Positions 1 to 8,850 of a stretch of 64,000 nt of DNA are shown in pieces. The position numbers were made by a program, and so were the translations under genes. The notes below the pieces were generated by a model. It was not told the origin of the DNA, did not search any database, and saw only the letters and a list, made by a program, of their open reading frames with translations. Location of the stretch: NCBI RefSeq assembly GCF_014646815.1, contig NZ_BMNZ01000006.1, forward strand, positions 183,729 through 247,728, given 5' to 3'. Source of the DNA: Terrabacter tumescens (GTDB lineage Bacteria > Actinomycetota > Actinomycetes > Actinomycetales > Dermatophilaceae). Numbering within the stretch: the stretch's first letter is position 1; each line of letters starts with the position of its first letter.

Positions 1-2187
1 GTGCTCCTCGACCTCGGACGCGGTGACGTACTGACCGCGGCTGTCGGTGTAGGCGTAGGCCTGGATGTAGCCCTGCGAGAAGTACTTCCGGAACGGCTCC
101 TCGCTGCTCACGTGGCCCAGGTCGAAGAGGACCTTGTGCCAGAAGCGCGCGTAGAGCAGGTGCAGCACCGCATGCTCGACGCCGCCGACGTAGAGGTCGA
201 CGCCGCCCGGGTCACGCGTGCCGGCCGGCGCGCCCTCGACCGGGGTGTCGTGCCGCGCCAGCCAGTACGCCTCGTTGGCGGGGTCGACGAGGCTTTCGCG
301 GTTCGCGGGGTCGAGGTAGCGCAGGTAGTACCAGCACGAGCCGGCCCAGTTGGGCATCGTGTTCGTCTCGCGACGGAACTTCCGCAGCCCTCTGCCGTCG
401 CCGAGGTCCTTCTCGACCTCGACCCACTCGGGGACGCGGGAGAGCGGCGGCTCGGGGCTGCTCTGGGCGTCGTCCGGGTCGAACGTCTTGGGGCTGTAGT
501 CCGGCACGTCGGGAAGGGTCAGCGGCAGCTCGTCGTCCGGGACGGCATACGCCACCCCGTCCTCGTCGAACATGATGGGGAACGGCTCGCCCCAGTAGCG
601 CTGGCGGCTGAAGAGCCAGTCGCGGATGCGGTAGCTGATGGTGCCCTCGCCGGTGCCCTCGGCCTCGAGGAAGTCGATGATCTTCGCCTTGGCGTCCGCG
701 ACGTGCAGGCCGTCGAGGGAGATGCGGTCGTTGGCGGAGTTGATCGCGACGCCGTCGCCGAGGAACGGCTCGTCGTCGGGGTGGCCCTCGGCCGGCTGGA
801 CGGTGCGGACGATCGGGATGTCGAACTTCTCGGCGAACTCCCAGTCGCGCGTGTCCTGCCCGGGCACGGCCATGATCGCGCCGGTGCCGTAGCCCATCAG
901 CACGTAGTCGGCGACGAAGACCGGGATGCGCTCTCCCGTCAGGGGATTCGTGGCCCACGAGCCGGTGAAGACACCGGTCTTGTCCTTGCCCTCGGTCTGG
1001 CGCTCGACGTCACCCTTGCGCGAGGCTGCGAGCTGGTATGCGGCGACGGCCTCCTTGGGGGTCGCGCTCGCCTCGGTGTCCGCCCCCTTCCAGGCGTCCT
1101 TGGTGCCGTCGGGCCAGTCACCTTGCGGCACCAGGGAGTCCACGAGCGGGTGCTCCGGCGCGATGACCATGAAGGTCGCACCGAAGATCGTGTCGGGGCG
1201 GGTCGTGAAGACGTCGATGCCGTCCTCCTCGCCCGTGCCGGTGACGACGGGGAACGTGACGCGTGCACCCTTGGACCGGCCGATCCAGTTGCGCTGCATG
1301 AGCTTGACCTTCTCGGGCCAGTCGACCCCGTCGAGGTCGTCGGCCAGCCGGTCGGCATACGCGGTGATCCGCATCTTCCACTGGCTGAGGTTGCGGCGGA
1401 AGACCGGGTAGTTGCCGCGCTCGGACCGCCCCTCGTTGGTGACCTCCTCGTTGGAGAGCACCGTGCCCAGACCGGGGCACCAGTTGACCGGCGCCTCGTC
1501 GGTGTAGGCCAGGCGGTGGCGCTCGAGGACCGCGGAGCGCTCGGTGGCCGGGAGGTCGGCCCAGCCCCGCCCGTCGGCCTCGACGACGGCGCGGCGGCCC
1601 GACTCGAACTCCTCGACCAGCTCGCTGATCGGACGCGCCTTGCCGCGGCCGCCGTCCTCGCGGACGGCGTCGGCGTCGTACCAGGCGTCCCAGATCTGCA
1701 GGAAGATCCACTGCGTCCAGCGGTAGTAGTGGTCGTCGATCGTCGCGAAGGTGCGGCGGTTGTCGAAGCCCAGCCCGAGGCGGCGCAGCTGGCGCTTCAT
1801 GTTGGTCATGTTCTCCTCGGTGGTCTTCCGAGGGTGCTGTCCGGTCTGGACGGCGAACTGCTCCGCGGGCAGGCCGAAGGCGTCGTAGCCCAGGGCGTGC
1901 AGGACGTTCTTGCCGAGCATCCGGTGGAAGCGGCTGTAGACGTCGGTCGCGATGTAGCCGAGCGGGTGGCCGACGTGCAGGCCGACGCCGGAGGGGTAGG
2001 GGAACATGTCGAGGACGATGAGCTTCTCGCCGCGGGCGGCGACCTTCTCGGGCTCGGCCCACGGACCGGCGGGGTTGGGGGCGTTGAACGTGCCCTCCTC
2101 CTCCCAGCGGTCCTGCCAGGCGGTCTCGATCTGCTGCGCCATCGCGGCGGTGTAGCGGAACGGGGTCTCGTTGCTCTGCTCGCTCAT
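1..2187 (-). CDS. leuS: leucyl-tRNA synthetase, N-terminal 729 residues (cut by left edge)
   Basis: Charges tRNA-Leu with leucine in the cytoplasm (class Ia aminoacyl-tRNA synthetase). The frame reads from an ATG at 2187 to base 1 with no stop, so the C-terminal part, including the KMSKS loop, lies outside the window. The class I signature is visible as HVGH at residues 71-74 inside [10 protein letters not shown], which is typical of bacterial LeuS. The large insertion with the editing domain follows, and the catalytic domain resumes with WAGSCWYY. A leader peptide with four leucine codons and a terminator lies directly upstream, so expression is probably set by leucine supply. In related genomes comEA, comEC and holA often follow this gene, which would be off the left edge. 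Confidence 0.97.
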   Translation of the reverse strand, partial: MSEQSNETPFRYTAAMAQQIETAWQDRWEEEGTFNAPNPAGPWAEPEKVAARGEKLIVLDMFPYPSGVGLHVGHPLGYIATDVYSRFHRMLGKNVLHALGYDAFGLPAEQFAVQTGQHPRKTTEENMTNMKRQLRRLGLGFDNRRTFATIDDHYYRWTQWIFLQIWDAWYDADAVREDGGRGKARPISELVEEFESGRRAVVEADGRGWADLPATERSAVLERHRLAYTDEAPVNWCPGLGTVLSNEEVTNEGRSERGNYPVFRRNLSQWKMRITAYADRLADDLDGVDWPEKVKLMQRNWIGRSKGARVTFPVVTGTGEEDGIDVFTTRPDTIFGATFMVIAPEHPLVDSLVPQGDWPDGTKDAWKGADTEASATPKEAVAAYQLAASRKGDVERQTEGKDKTGVFTGSWATNPLTGERIPVFVADYVLMGYGTGAIMAVPGQDTRDWEFAEKFDIPIVRTVQPAEGHPDDEPFLGDGVAINSANDRISLDGLHVADAKAKIIDFLEAEGTGEGTISYRIRDWLFSRQRYWGEPFPIMFDEDGVAYAVPDDELPLTLPDVPDYSPKTFDPDDAQSSPEPPLSRVPEWVEVEKDLGDGRGLRKFRRETNTMPNWAGSCWYYLRYLDPANRESLVDPANEAYWLARHDTPVEGAPAGTRDPGGVDLYVGGVEHAVLHLLYARFWHKVLFDLGHVSSEEPFRKYFSQGYIQAYAYTDSRGQYVTASEVEEH

Positions 2188-2218
2188 GTCGTCTCTCTCG
2201 TCGCTGCTGGGCCCGGGC

Positions 2219-2245
2219 AAAAGAAAACCCCTCACACAGGAGGGG
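2219..2245 (-). terminator. attenuator terminator ahead of leuS
   Basis: On the minus strand a 6-bp stem CCCCTC/GAGGGG (2240-2245 and 2228-2233) with a 6-base loop is followed by the T-rich tract TTTTCTTTT. It lies 32 bases before the leuS ATG and after the leucine leader peptide. This is an intrinsic terminator in the position expected of a transcription attenuator. A T-rich tract stands out in DNA this GC-rich. Confidence 0.75.
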
Positions 2246-2248
2246 AAG

Positions 2249-2287
2249 CCGCGTTGATGTCGGGAGTCCCGACCTTCGTCAACGCGG
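2249..2287 (-). promoter_or_regulatory. leader hairpin of the leuS attenuator
   Basis: A two-part stem: outer arms CCGCGTTGA (2279-2287) and TCAACGCGG (2249-2257), inner arms GTCGGGA and TCCCGAC. The 5' arm contains the last codons and the TGA stop of the leader peptide. A ribosome at the stop would therefore melt it, while one held on the leucine codons would sit at its edge. I could not assign the competing antiterminator with certainty. A GGAGGGG run near 2332-2338 could pair with the CCCCTCC arm of the terminator. Confidence 0.6.
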
Positions 2288-2314
2288 CTGCGGAAGGAGC
2301 AGCAGGCCAGCCAT
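2279..2314 (-). CDS. leucine leader peptide of leuS (11 aa)
   Basis: A tiny frame, ATG at 2314 to TGA at 2279, encodes [11 protein letters not shown]. It has four consecutive leucine codons (CTG CTG CTC CTT) and ends inside the first arm of a hairpin that precedes an intrinsic terminator and leuS. This is the layout of a ribosome-mediated attenuator: scarce charged tRNA-Leu would stall the ribosome on the leucine run and favour read-through into leuS. The ribosome-binding site is weak. Attenuators of this type have been predicted ahead of leuS in some Streptomyces. Confidence 0.7.
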   Translation of the reverse strand: MAGLLLLPQPR

Positions 2315-2397
2315 GGCCCAAGGTTAGCGCAGCCCCTCCCACCGTCCCCGTCGACCGCCCTCCCCGCCATCGACACCCGAGCAAGCACGCCTCCCCA

Positions 2398-2483
2398 ACT
2401 CGAGTGAGCGCCCCACCCCATCCTTCGAAGATCGAGTGAGCGCCCCGCCCCACCGTCGACAGTCGAGTGAGCGCCCCACCTCA
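2398..2483 (+). repeat. three direct copies of a GAGTGAGCGCCCC repeat
   Basis: The core TCGAGTGAGCGCCCC, usually followed by ACCCCA or GCCCCA, occurs three times about 31 bases apart. The third copy overlaps the stop codon of the DUF559 gene. Four copies of the same unit in the opposite orientation lie on the other side of that gene (3487-3593), so the gene sits between inverted repeat clusters. Confidence 0.85.
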
Positions 2484-3395
2484 TGGATTCATGCTTCGCT
2501 GGATGGCCAGATCGATCGCGTGACGAGCAAAGAACTTGGTGCCGACCTCCGCGAGATCCAGCGCCTCAAGAGGAATGCGCAGGCTCGAGGCCACTTTCGC
2601 GACGAGCGCCCGCCTCGACGCGTCTCCGGTCACGTCGGCGCGCCAGATCTCGTGGACGATCCAGCCGTCGCGCTCGAAACCTCGTCGGCGCCACGCGTCG
2701 TGCGCTCGTTGTTCGGGACTGGCGTGGAACTCCTCGCCCTGGTACTCCCCGATGACTCTGATGGGCCGCTGGCCGGGCCGGTCGATGCGCCACACCAGGT
2801 CGCCGAAGCCGAGGAGGCGACCAGAACCGTCCGCCGCACGCACGGGTTCGTTCAGCAGAGGCTCCGGCAGGCCGACCCTCATGAACATGAGTCGGGCAAC
2901 GGTCTCCATGGGCGACGCAGAACCGAGGCGAACCAGTCCGAGGGCCTCGGCAAGGGTCCTTTTCCCCCGAGGTCTTATCCGGCGGCCGAGCGCTTCATGC
3001 AGTGGCGCCACGGCCCCGAGTCGCGTCGCACACGCATCTCCGAGGATGACGAGATCATCGATCCCGATCCGTTTGCCTCGTCCGACGAGCTCGCCCAGGT
3101 CGACCCAGGTGTCCGCTGGACCGACGACCGGCAGGTTGTGGATGTCGACCAGTCCGCGCGGGTGGTGAAAGCGGTGTCCCACCACGCCCTCGATCCTCGT
3201 CTGGGCACAGGCAATCGGTCGGACTGCGTGCAGGCGAACGTCTTCGGTCACGGCATACGGCAGTGGAAGGCCCAGGAGCTGCGCTGCGGTGACATGAGAG
3301 AAGGCACTGAGTGGCGGCAGCACGGCGAACGCGGCGCGACAGCGATTTACCAGGGCCTCATCGACCCTGGGGTCCGGAAGCTGAAGTCTGAGCAC
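2481..3395 (-). CDS. DUF559 (Vsr-like nuclease fold) protein with AbiEi-like N-terminus
   Basis: About 304 residues. The C-terminal third has the DUF559 pattern: a conserved glutamate in GEYQGEEFH, followed by the R-D-x-W-R-R-R-G series. DUF559 relates to the very-short-patch-repair endonuclease fold. The N-terminal half ([18 protein letters not shown]) resembles the AbiEi-type antitoxin domain common in actinobacterial paralogues. Function is unknown; nuclease activity is inferred from the fold only. The GTG at 3395 is chosen; the frame stays open to a TTG at 3485, inside the flanking repeats. No partner toxin gene is adjacent. The gene is isolated between two inverted clusters of a GC-rich repeat, which suggests it moves or duplicates with them. 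Confidence 0.7.
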   Translation of the reverse strand: MLRLQLPDPRVDEALVNRCRAAFAVLPPLSAFSHVTAAQLLGLPLPYAVTEDVRLHAVRPIACAQTRIEGVVGHRFHHPRGLVDIHNLPVVGPADTWVDLGELVGRGKRIGIDDLVILGDACATRLGAVAPLHEALGRRIRPRGKRTLAEALGLVRLGSASPMETVARLMFMRVGLPEPLLNEPVRAADGSGRLLGFGDLVWRIDRPGQRPIRVIGEYQGEEFHASPEQRAHDAWRRRGFERDGWIVHEIWRADVTGDASRRALVAKVASSLRIPLEALDLAEVGTKFFARHAIDLAIQRSMNP

Positions 3396-3486
3396 TCGTT
3401 CACTCTGGCCGGCGGATGCCTCTCGGCGACCCGACGACGTGGCTCCTGTGGATGCTGACGATCGAGGTCGAACGGGTGTGGACAAG

Positions 3487-3593
3487 CGCTCACTCGACGG
3501 GGACGGGCTGGGGCGGGGCGCTCACTCGACGGGGACGGGCTGGGGCGGGGCGCTCACTCGACTGTCGTCTGTGGGGCGGGGCGCTCACTCGAC
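3487..3593 (-). repeat. four tandem copies of the GAGTGAGCGCCCC repeat, inverted
   Basis: On the plus strand the unit reads GGGGCGCTCACTCGAC, the reverse complement of the cluster at 2398-2483. Copies end near 3499, 3530, 3562 and 3593 (period 31-32 bases), and two of them share the spacer GGGGACGGGCTGGGGCG. Together with the left cluster it brackets the DUF559 gene. Confidence 0.85.
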
Positions 3594-3595
3594 TG

Positions 3596-4243
3596 TCAGC
3601 GGTAGAGGGCTACGAGGATGAGGACCTGGGCCACGTGGTAGGTCACGATGACGGTCAGGGGCGCCCAGCGACGCTCACGCACGAAGCGGTCGTGGCCCAG
3701 CACCGCGTCGGACGTCACGAAGACCGCGCACCCCGCCACGAGCAGCCAGTCCCCCTTCCACGCCGCGACGAGCACGAGCGCGGTGAGGACGAGCTGGTAG
3801 ACGAAGACCGGCACCTTCTGCCCGCCGGAGTGGCGCACGATGTCGCGGCCGACCTTCGCGTGCAGCAGCACGAGCGCCGGGACGGCAGCCAGCAGCGGCC
3901 ACGGGAAGCCCTCGGCCCCGGGCGTCTCGAGGATCGCCCAGATGTAGGCGACGTGGGCGAGCAGGAAGGCGCCGAGGCCGACGAGGAAGCGTGCCTCCGT
4001 CGCCCGCAGGAGCGCGACGTCGCCGACCAGGCAGAGCGCGAGCGCCACGACGACCGGCAGCAGGGGCGGTGAGCCCGGCACCCAGCCCTCCCAGTGCAGC
4101 GACCAGGCCAGGGCCATGAGCAGTAGCACGACGAGTGGCTTGGTGAGCCGTTCGACGACGACGTCGCCGCGCAGCACGGAGCGCCAGTTGAGCAGCGCCG
4201 TCACCCCGAGCGCGACGCTGATAACCCACAGATGGGTGGTCAC
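3596..4243 (-). CDS. YhhN/TMEM86 family membrane protein
   Basis: About 215 residues and almost wholly hydrophobic, with roughly eight transmembrane segments. The family marks are a KP pair early on (LTKPLVV), a conserved aspartate in CLVGDVALL, and the AHVAYIW and DAVLG motifs. TMEM86B, the animal relative, is a lysoplasmalogenase that splits the vinyl-ether bond of lysoplasmalogens; activity of the bacterial members is mostly untested. The GTG at 4243 (protein starts VTTHLW) fits the first membrane segment; the longer upstream frame is unlikely. The gene is divergent from the thioesterase gene. Confidence 0.75.
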   Translation of the reverse strand: MTTHLWVISVALGVTALLNWRSVLRGDVVVERLTKPLVVLLLMALAWSLHWEGWVPGSPPLLPVVVALALCLVGDVALLRATEARFLVGLGAFLLAHVAYIWAILETPGAEGFPWPLLAAVPALVLLHAKVGRDIVRHSGGQKVPVFVYQLVLTALVLVAAWKGDWLLVAGCAVFVTSDAVLGHDRFVRERRWAPLTVIVTYHVAQVLILVALYR

Positions 4244-4353
4244 GAGGCCAGATTTGCAGCCAGCACCCAGTTCGGCGGCACGGACACGCTGCACGAGCCC
4301 ACCACCTGTCGAGACGAATCGGCGAACGTCCAGTTCTCTGCCAGACTCGTCCA

Positions 4354-4728
4354 ATGCCCATGCGCAAGTTCCAGCACACGGTCACCGCCGACGACACGTC
4401 CGCCCAGCTCGGCAGCGGTGACCTCGACGTCCTCGCGACGCCGCGTCTGATCACGTGGTGCGAGAGCGCCGCCTTCCAGGTGTGCAAGCAGACCATCGAC
4501 TCCGACCACACGACGGTCGGCACCACGGTGAAGATCGAGCACGTGAAGGGCAGCGCGGTCGGCTCCGAGATCACCGTCCTGTGCGCGGAGCCGATCAACG
4601 ACGGTCGTCGCCTCGTGTGCCACGTGACGGTCAAGGACTCCGACGGCGAGGAGCTCGCCAAGGGCGAGATCCACCGGGCCGTCGTCGACCCGGACCGGTT
4701 CATGAGCAAGTGCCAGCGGGTGCTCTGA
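4354..4728 (+). CDS. hotdog-fold thioesterase, FlK-like
   Basis: A 124-residue single-domain protein. The stretch TPRLITWCESAAF, followed by TTVGTTVKIEHVKGSAVGS, matches the thioesterase branch that includes fluoroacetyl-CoA thioesterase FlK, in which a small hotdog dimer hydrolyses short acyl-CoA. The glutamate in WCESA lies where this group has a catalytic or substrate residue. The substrate here is unknown, and most actinobacterial members are annotated only as thioesterases. An alternative ATG is two codons downstream. The transporter gene at 4769 follows after 40 bases in the same direction. Confidence 0.75.
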   Translation: MPMRKFQHTVTADDTSAQLGSGDLDVLATPRLITWCESAAFQVCKQTIDSDHTTVGTTVKIEHVKGSAVGSEITVLCAEPINDGRRLVCHVTVKDSDGEELAKGEIHRAVVDPDRFMSKCQRVL

Positions 4729-4768
4729 CCCGCAGTCCTCTCCCAGCCGCGCCTGCCACGATGGCCGC

Positions 4769-5680
4769 GTGACGCTCGGACTGCTCGGCGCCCTCGTCGC
4801 GGCGCTCGCCTACGGCGCGGCCACCGTCCTGCAGGCCATCGGTGTCCGCCGAGCCGGTGCGCTGCCGGCCGGAACCCCGCTGACCGGCCGGGTCCGCGCC
4901 GCGTGGCCGTATGCCGTGGGGCTCGGCCTCGATGCCGCCGGCTTCCTCGCGTCCGTGGCGGCGTTGCGCACCCTGCCCCTCTTCCTCGTCGAGTCCGCGG
5001 TCGCGTCGTCGGTCGCCGTCACCGCCGTGCTGTCGGTGCTCGTGCTCCGGGTCCGCCTCGGGGCGGCCGAGGTCGTCGCCCTGTGCGGGGTCGGCGCCGG
5101 GCTGACGGGTCTGGCGCTCGCTGCGGTGGACGCCCCGGCTGTGAGTCCGGGCCCAGGAGCGGCCTGGGGGCTGGCGGGCGCCGCCGCGCTCGTCGCGGCA
5201 CTGCTCGGCGTGGGGGTCCTCGACCACGACCGGCGCCGAGGCGTGGTCCTGCTCAGTGTCGCCGCAGGTCTGGGCTTCGGCGGGGTCGGGGTCGCAGCCC
5301 GGCTGCTCGAGGTCCCCTCCCCCGTGTGGCGGCTGACGACGAGCGGGCTGGCGTGGGCACTCGTGGTGCACGCGGCCCTCGCGACCGTGGCCTATGCGGC
5401 CGCACTGGGCCACGGCCGGGTGACGACCGTTGCCGCGCTCACCTTCGCCACCGAGACGGTCGTGCCGGCAGCGGTCGGCCTCTTGGTGCTCGGCGACCGG
5501 GTCGCGCCGGGACGGACGCCCTTGGCGGCCGCCGCCTTCGTCGTGACGCTCGCCGGATGCATCGCCCTGGCCGGGCGTGCCGAACCGGCCGACGCGGCGC
5601 CTTCGGACCCGGCTTCGGCCCACGGAGGCGTCAGCGACGACGCAGCCGCTCCATCTCGCTCTCGATCTGCTCCTCGGTAG
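4769..5680 (+). CDS. DMT-superfamily (EamA/NIPA-like) membrane transporter
   Basis: About 303 residues with eight to ten transmembrane segments arranged as two repeats, as in the drug/metabolite transporter superfamily. The start ALAYGAATVLQAIGVRRA resembles the NIPA-like branch. The N-terminus is set at a GTG at 4769, and the tail is hydrophilic. The substrate cannot be told. The last 50 bases overlap the 3' end of the convergent 2TM gene, so the two messages are antisense there. Confidence 0.75.
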   Translation: MTLGLLGALVAALAYGAATVLQAIGVRRAGALPAGTPLTGRVRAAWPYAVGLGLDAAGFLASVAALRTLPLFLVESAVASSVAVTAVLSVLVLRVRLGAAEVVALCGVGAGLTGLALAAVDAPAVSPGPGAAWGLAGAAALVAALLGVGVLDHDRRRGVVLLSVAAGLGFGGVGVAARLLEVPSPVWRLTTSGLAWALVVHAALATVAYAAALGHGRVTTVAALTFATETVVPAAVGLLVLGDRVAPGRTPLAAAAFVVTLAGCIALAGRAEPADAAPSDPASAHGGVSDDAAAPSRSRSAPR

Positions 5681-5969
5681 GCGTGTCGACGACATAGGCG
5701 TCGAACGCGTTGGCCACGAGCCCGATGCCCCAGCCGCCGAGGACGAAGGCGGGCCAGAAGAAGCCTGAGCCGGTCATCGCCCAGATGAGGATGATCACGC
5801 CGTTGACGAGGAGGTAGATCAGCAGGTGGGTGCGGAAGTCGGCCTTCTTCTTCAGCCGGCCGAGTGCTCTGCCGCGCAGGTCGTCCTCCGGGACGACGCG
5901 GTCGACGGTCGGGTCGGGCGCGTCAGGATGGGGTTCGACCGGGAACTGGTTCGCGGTCATGGTGCTCAC
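5631..5969 (-). CDS. 2TM domain membrane protein
   Basis: A 112-residue protein with a short acidic N-terminus, then the 2TM-domain pattern: a basic RALGRLKKKADFRTHLL stretch, two membrane segments (LLIYLLVNGVIILIWAM and the FFWPAFVLGGWGIGL region), and a charged tail ESEMERLRRR. The role of these proteins is unknown; related modules appear fused to histidine kinases and transcription regulators. The start is either GTG 5969 or ATG 5960. An AAGGA precedes both, 3 bases from the GTG and 12 from the ATG, so neither spacing is ideal. The 3' end overlaps the convergent transporter gene. Confidence 0.7.
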   Translation of the reverse strand: MSTMTANQFPVEPHPDAPDPTVDRVVPEDDLRGRALGRLKKKADFRTHLLIYLLVNGVIILIWAMTGSGFFWPAFVLGGWGIGLVANAFDAYVVDTPTEEQIESEMERLRRR

Positions 5970-6104
5970 CGATCCTTCACGGGCCTCCGTGCGGCAGACC
6001 CACACGGCTCCCTGTCCCAAGCCTAGGCCGATGAGGCCCGGCTGACCGACGGGCGTGCGGCGGATCACCTACTCTCCCAGGACATCCGAGACGAACTCGG
6101 CACG

Positions 6105-6716
6105 TCACAGCACGTAGGCGTCCCCGTCGCGGCGGAAGCCGAGGCTCTCGTAGTAGGGCTCGACCATGTCGGGGGGCGTGAGTACCCGTCTGAAGCCGCG
6201 CCGCCGGAACGGGCCCTCCGGACCGAAGACGAACTCACCGGGCGTCAGGTCCCGGTGGCGCGGCGTCACCCAGTCGAGCAGCAGCTGCGCCGTGCCCTGT
6301 CCCGCGTCGCGCATGAGCACGACCCCGACCGTCTCGTCGCCGCGCAGGACGAGGTAGGACGGGTCACCGGCGAACGGGTCGTGCACGAACTCGGGGTTGT
6401 AGAGCCGGATGTCACCCTCGTGTACGCGCAGCACGTGGCGCAGGTACGTGTCGTCGCCGGCGACCTCGAGCACCTCGTAGACGCCGGAGTCGTGCTTCTC
6501 CCGGGACATCCGCGTCAGGTAGTAGACGTTGATGCCGGCCAGCACGACATTGAGCCCGACCATCGGCCAGACGTGGTTGACGGCGTTGTAGGCGATGAGC
6601 ACGACGCAGCCCACGAGGTTGATGAGCCGCAGCCGGCGCAGCTGCGTCTGCAGCAACGACCAGACGAGGACCGCCGAGCCGGCCCAGCCGACGGCCTCGA
6701 GCCACCACGAACCCAT
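6105..6716 (-). CDS. membrane protein with YgjV-like N-terminus and GNAT-like C-terminus
   Basis: 203 residues. The first 75 form about three membrane segments (WAGSAVLVWSLLQTQ, LINLVGCVVLIAYNAVN, VGLNVVLAGINVYYL), as in the small YgjV-like family. The rest looks like a degenerate acetyltransferase fold: SYLVLRGDETVGVVLM is a typical GNAT strand pair and PPDMVEPYYESLGFRRDGDAYVL is a typical GNAT ending. No acetyl-CoA pyrophosphate loop is clear, so activity is doubtful. Conserved hypothetical in relatives; function unknown. Confidence 0.6.
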   Translation of the reverse strand: MGSWWLEAVGWAGSAVLVWSLLQTQLRRLRLINLVGCVVLIAYNAVNHVWPMVGLNVVLAGINVYYLTRMSREKHDSGVYEVLEVAGDDTYLRHVLRVHEGDIRLYNPEFVHDPFAGDPSYLVLRGDETVGVVLMRDAGQGTAQLLLDWVTPRHRDLTPGEFVFGPEGPFRRRGFRRVLTPPDMVEPYYESLGFRRDGDAYVL

Positions 6717-6790
6717 GGGCCGACCCTAGTGCGGGCGGGGCCCCTGCCGGCCGGAATCGGCAGGTGCCCGCACCGGGTGTCGACGCCTGC

Positions 6791-8047
6791 TCAGGCGTCG
6801 GGCGCGACGAACTGCGGCAGGACCGACTCGAAACGCGAGTCCAGCGTCAGGGACGGCAGGACCTGCCCCTGCTTCTGCGCGTCGGCGGCGACCGAGGCAC
6901 CCCACGTCGAGGCCCGCAGCCGCTGGTTGGGCGTGCCGTGGTGACCGGCGCTGGTGAAGGAGCAGTCGCCGACCTGGTAGAAGGACTGCTCGGCCTCGAG
7001 GACGCGCTTGGTGTTGAGGGCGAGTCCCCGCTTGTGGGTCACGAAGTACGTGCCGAACGCGTCGGCCATCAGCTCGGTGCGACGCGTCGCCTCGGGACCG
7101 GTCAGGGGTGAGGCGAAGAGGTCCTTGTCGTACTGCACGTGGTGGCCGTACTCGTGGCCGAGGACCGCTCGCGGACCGACGTCGCCGACCCCGATGGCGT
7201 CCAGCGCCTCGAGGATGCCGTCGCCGAAGACGAGCTTGTCGGGCAGCGAGGAGATGATCGGGTCGGGGTCACCCGCGCCACTGAACGCGAACGCGTTGAG
7301 GGTGAAGATCGGGTTGTCACCGCCGTCCAGCCCGGGGTCGCTCGTCACGACGTCGACGACGAGGCCCGCCAGCTCGGCCGCGTCGGAGTCCGGGACGCCG
7401 TAGAGGACGGCGATGAGCCGCGTGAGGCGGGCCGGGTCACGCATGACGTCACCGTGCATGGCCATGAGCTGGATGTCGGAGCCGTCGGTGTCCCAGAACT
7501 TCTGCGCGGCCCGGAAGGAGCTCGTCAGCTCGTTGCGCGAGGACTTGGTCAGCGCGTGGAGGGCATCACCCTGGCTGCCGAAGAGCAGGGCGTCGTACGT
7601 CGGGAAGTCGAAGCCGCCGAGCATCGACAGCACGAAGAGGCTCGACGGGTCGATGTCGGCGATGATCCCGTCGACGAAGGCGTCGAGCCGGGTCGGGGCG
7701 CACTGGTACTGCGTGGGGTCGATGGCGCGACCGAGCGCGTCCTGCGCCGCGGACGGCTCGACCCCGAACCGCGACAGCGCCGCTGCCTGCCGCGCCCGCC
7801 AGTCCGCCGGCAGGAGGCTGCGGACCTTGGCGAGGAGGGCAGCGGCACGCGGGTCGGACGTCGTGCCCGACGCGTAGTCGTAGGTGTGGCCGTCGGCGGC
7901 GACGAAGGCCGAGCCTGCCCGGGTCTGGCTCTGGGTCTGGGTCTGCATCTGGGGGGCGGAGGCCGCTGAGGCGGCCGCAGCTCCGGTGATCCCCGAGATG
8001 GCCAGCGACGCGACGATGGCGGTCGTCCAGGTCGTGGTCATGCGCAC
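6791..8047 (-). CDS. secreted zinc metallopeptidase (HEYGH)
   Basis: 418 residues. It has a basic N-terminus, a hydrophobic stretch and an Ala-rich region, as in a Sec signal peptide. The zincin motif HExxH is seen as GHEYGHHVQ, with a downstream ELMADAFGTYF helix whose glutamate/aspartate fits the third zinc ligand. This layout matches the secreted neutral zinc metallopeptidase group. Two lone cysteines (QYQCAP and VGDCSF) could form a disulfide outside the cell. A GTG at 8047 lies 7 bases after AAGGAG and is preferred over the ATG two codons later. Substrate unknown. Confidence 0.8.
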   Translation of the reverse strand: MRMTTTWTTAIVASLAISGITGAAAASAASAPQMQTQTQSQTRAGSAFVAADGHTYDYASGTTSDPRAAALLAKVRSLLPADWRARQAAALSRFGVEPSAAQDALGRAIDPTQYQCAPTRLDAFVDGIIADIDPSSLFVLSMLGGFDFPTYDALLFGSQGDALHALTKSSRNELTSSFRAAQKFWDTDGSDIQLMAMHGDVMRDPARLTRLIAVLYGVPDSDAAELAGLVVDVVTSDPGLDGGDNPIFTLNAFAFSGAGDPDPIISSLPDKLVFGDGILEALDAIGVGDVGPRAVLGHEYGHHVQYDKDLFASPLTGPEATRRTELMADAFGTYFVTHKRGLALNTKRVLEAEQSFYQVGDCSFTSAGHHGTPNQRLRASTWGASVAADAQKQGQVLPSLTLDSRFESVLPQFVAPDA

Positions 8048-8190
8048 GTGAGTGCTCCTTCGTGTCGTGCCCGCGACCCGATGCCGCGGGCGACGGGCCC
8101 ATCATCACCGCCAGGGGCGACATCGGGCCGCACACCACGCATGTCCGGCCCGACGACAGCCCGACGACAGCCCGAGGACGACCCGAGGTC

Positions 8191-8523
8191 TCATTCCGCG
8201 GGAGCCTCGTGGCCCACGAGCTTGAGGCCGACGACCGCGCCGACGATGCCGGCGAGGAGCACCACCTTGACGACGGAGAACGCCTCGTTGCCCGACGCCA
8301 TGGCCCACGACACGGTGAGCGCGGCCCCCACACCGGTCCACACGGCATACGCCGTCCCGATCGGGATGGTGCGCACGGCGCGGGCCAGCCCGACCATGCT
8401 GAGGGCGCCGGCGACGAGGAAGAGCGCGGCAGGCGCGGGGCGCGAGAGGCCCTCGGACGCCGCCAGCGCCGAGGCCCACACCGCCTCGAGGACGGCGCTC
8501 GCGAGCAGGACGACCCACGGCAT
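8191..8523 (-). CDS. SMR-family exporter subunit, second of a pair
   Basis: 110 residues, four membrane helices, with the small-multidrug-resistance signature: glutamate 13 in SAVLEAVWASALAAS and the TIPIGTAYAVWTGVGAALT helix. The W-A-S-A-L-A-x-S-x-G context fits the guanidinium exporter (Gdx/SugE) branch. Its ATG overlaps the stop of the upstream SMR gene (TGATG), so translation is coupled and a heterodimer is likely. The guanidine-III riboswitch ahead of the pair supports guanidinium as substrate. Confidence 0.9.
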   Translation of the reverse strand: MPWVVLLASAVLEAVWASALAASEGLSRPAPAALFLVAGALSMVGLARAVRTIPIGTAYAVWTGVGAALTVSWAMASGNEAFSVVKVVLLAGIVGAVVGLKLVGHEAPAE

Positions 8524-8837
8524 CACGCCACCGCCTTGAGGCCGGCGACGCACGCCACGAGAACGACGAGCAGGGCGGCACGGGCCGCGCCGAGACGCTC
8601 CTCGCCGCGGGCGACGGCCAGCAGCACGGTGCCCACGGCCCCGATGCCGACCCACACGGCATACGCCGTCCCCGCGGGCAGGGCGGTCATGGCCCACGCG
8701 AGGCCGACCATGCTCAGCACGAGGGCGAGCGCGAACAGCGCCGTCGGGCGGGGCCGACGGAAGCCGTCGGACGCAGCGAGCGCGGTGGCCCAGACGGCCT
8801 CCAGCGCGCCGGAGAGGATGAGGACGAGCCAGTGCAC
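8523..8837 (-). CDS. SMR-family exporter subunit, first of a pair (guanidinium exporter)
   Basis: 104 residues from a GTG at 8837. The SMR pattern is clear: a glutamate in LSGALEAVWATALAAS in helix 1 and ALPAGTAYAVWVGIGAVG in helix 3. Together with the next gene it forms a heteromeric SMR pair. The family exports small cations by proton exchange. A guanidine-III riboswitch lies immediately upstream (8851-8890), so the transported compound is most likely guanidinium and expression should rise when guanidine accumulates. Confidence 0.9.
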   Translation of the reverse strand: MHWLVLILSGALEAVWATALAASDGFRRPRPTALFALALVLSMVGLAWAMTALPAGTAYAVWVGIGAVGTVLLAVARGEERLGAARAALLVVLVACVAGLKAVA

Positions 8838-8850
8838 GGCGTTCCGATCT

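Noticed and set aside
1..2439. An 812-codon open frame on the plus strand across leuS
   Set aside because: It is the antisense shadow of leuS in very GC-rich DNA; the opposite strand gives a clear synthetase with its HVGH motif.
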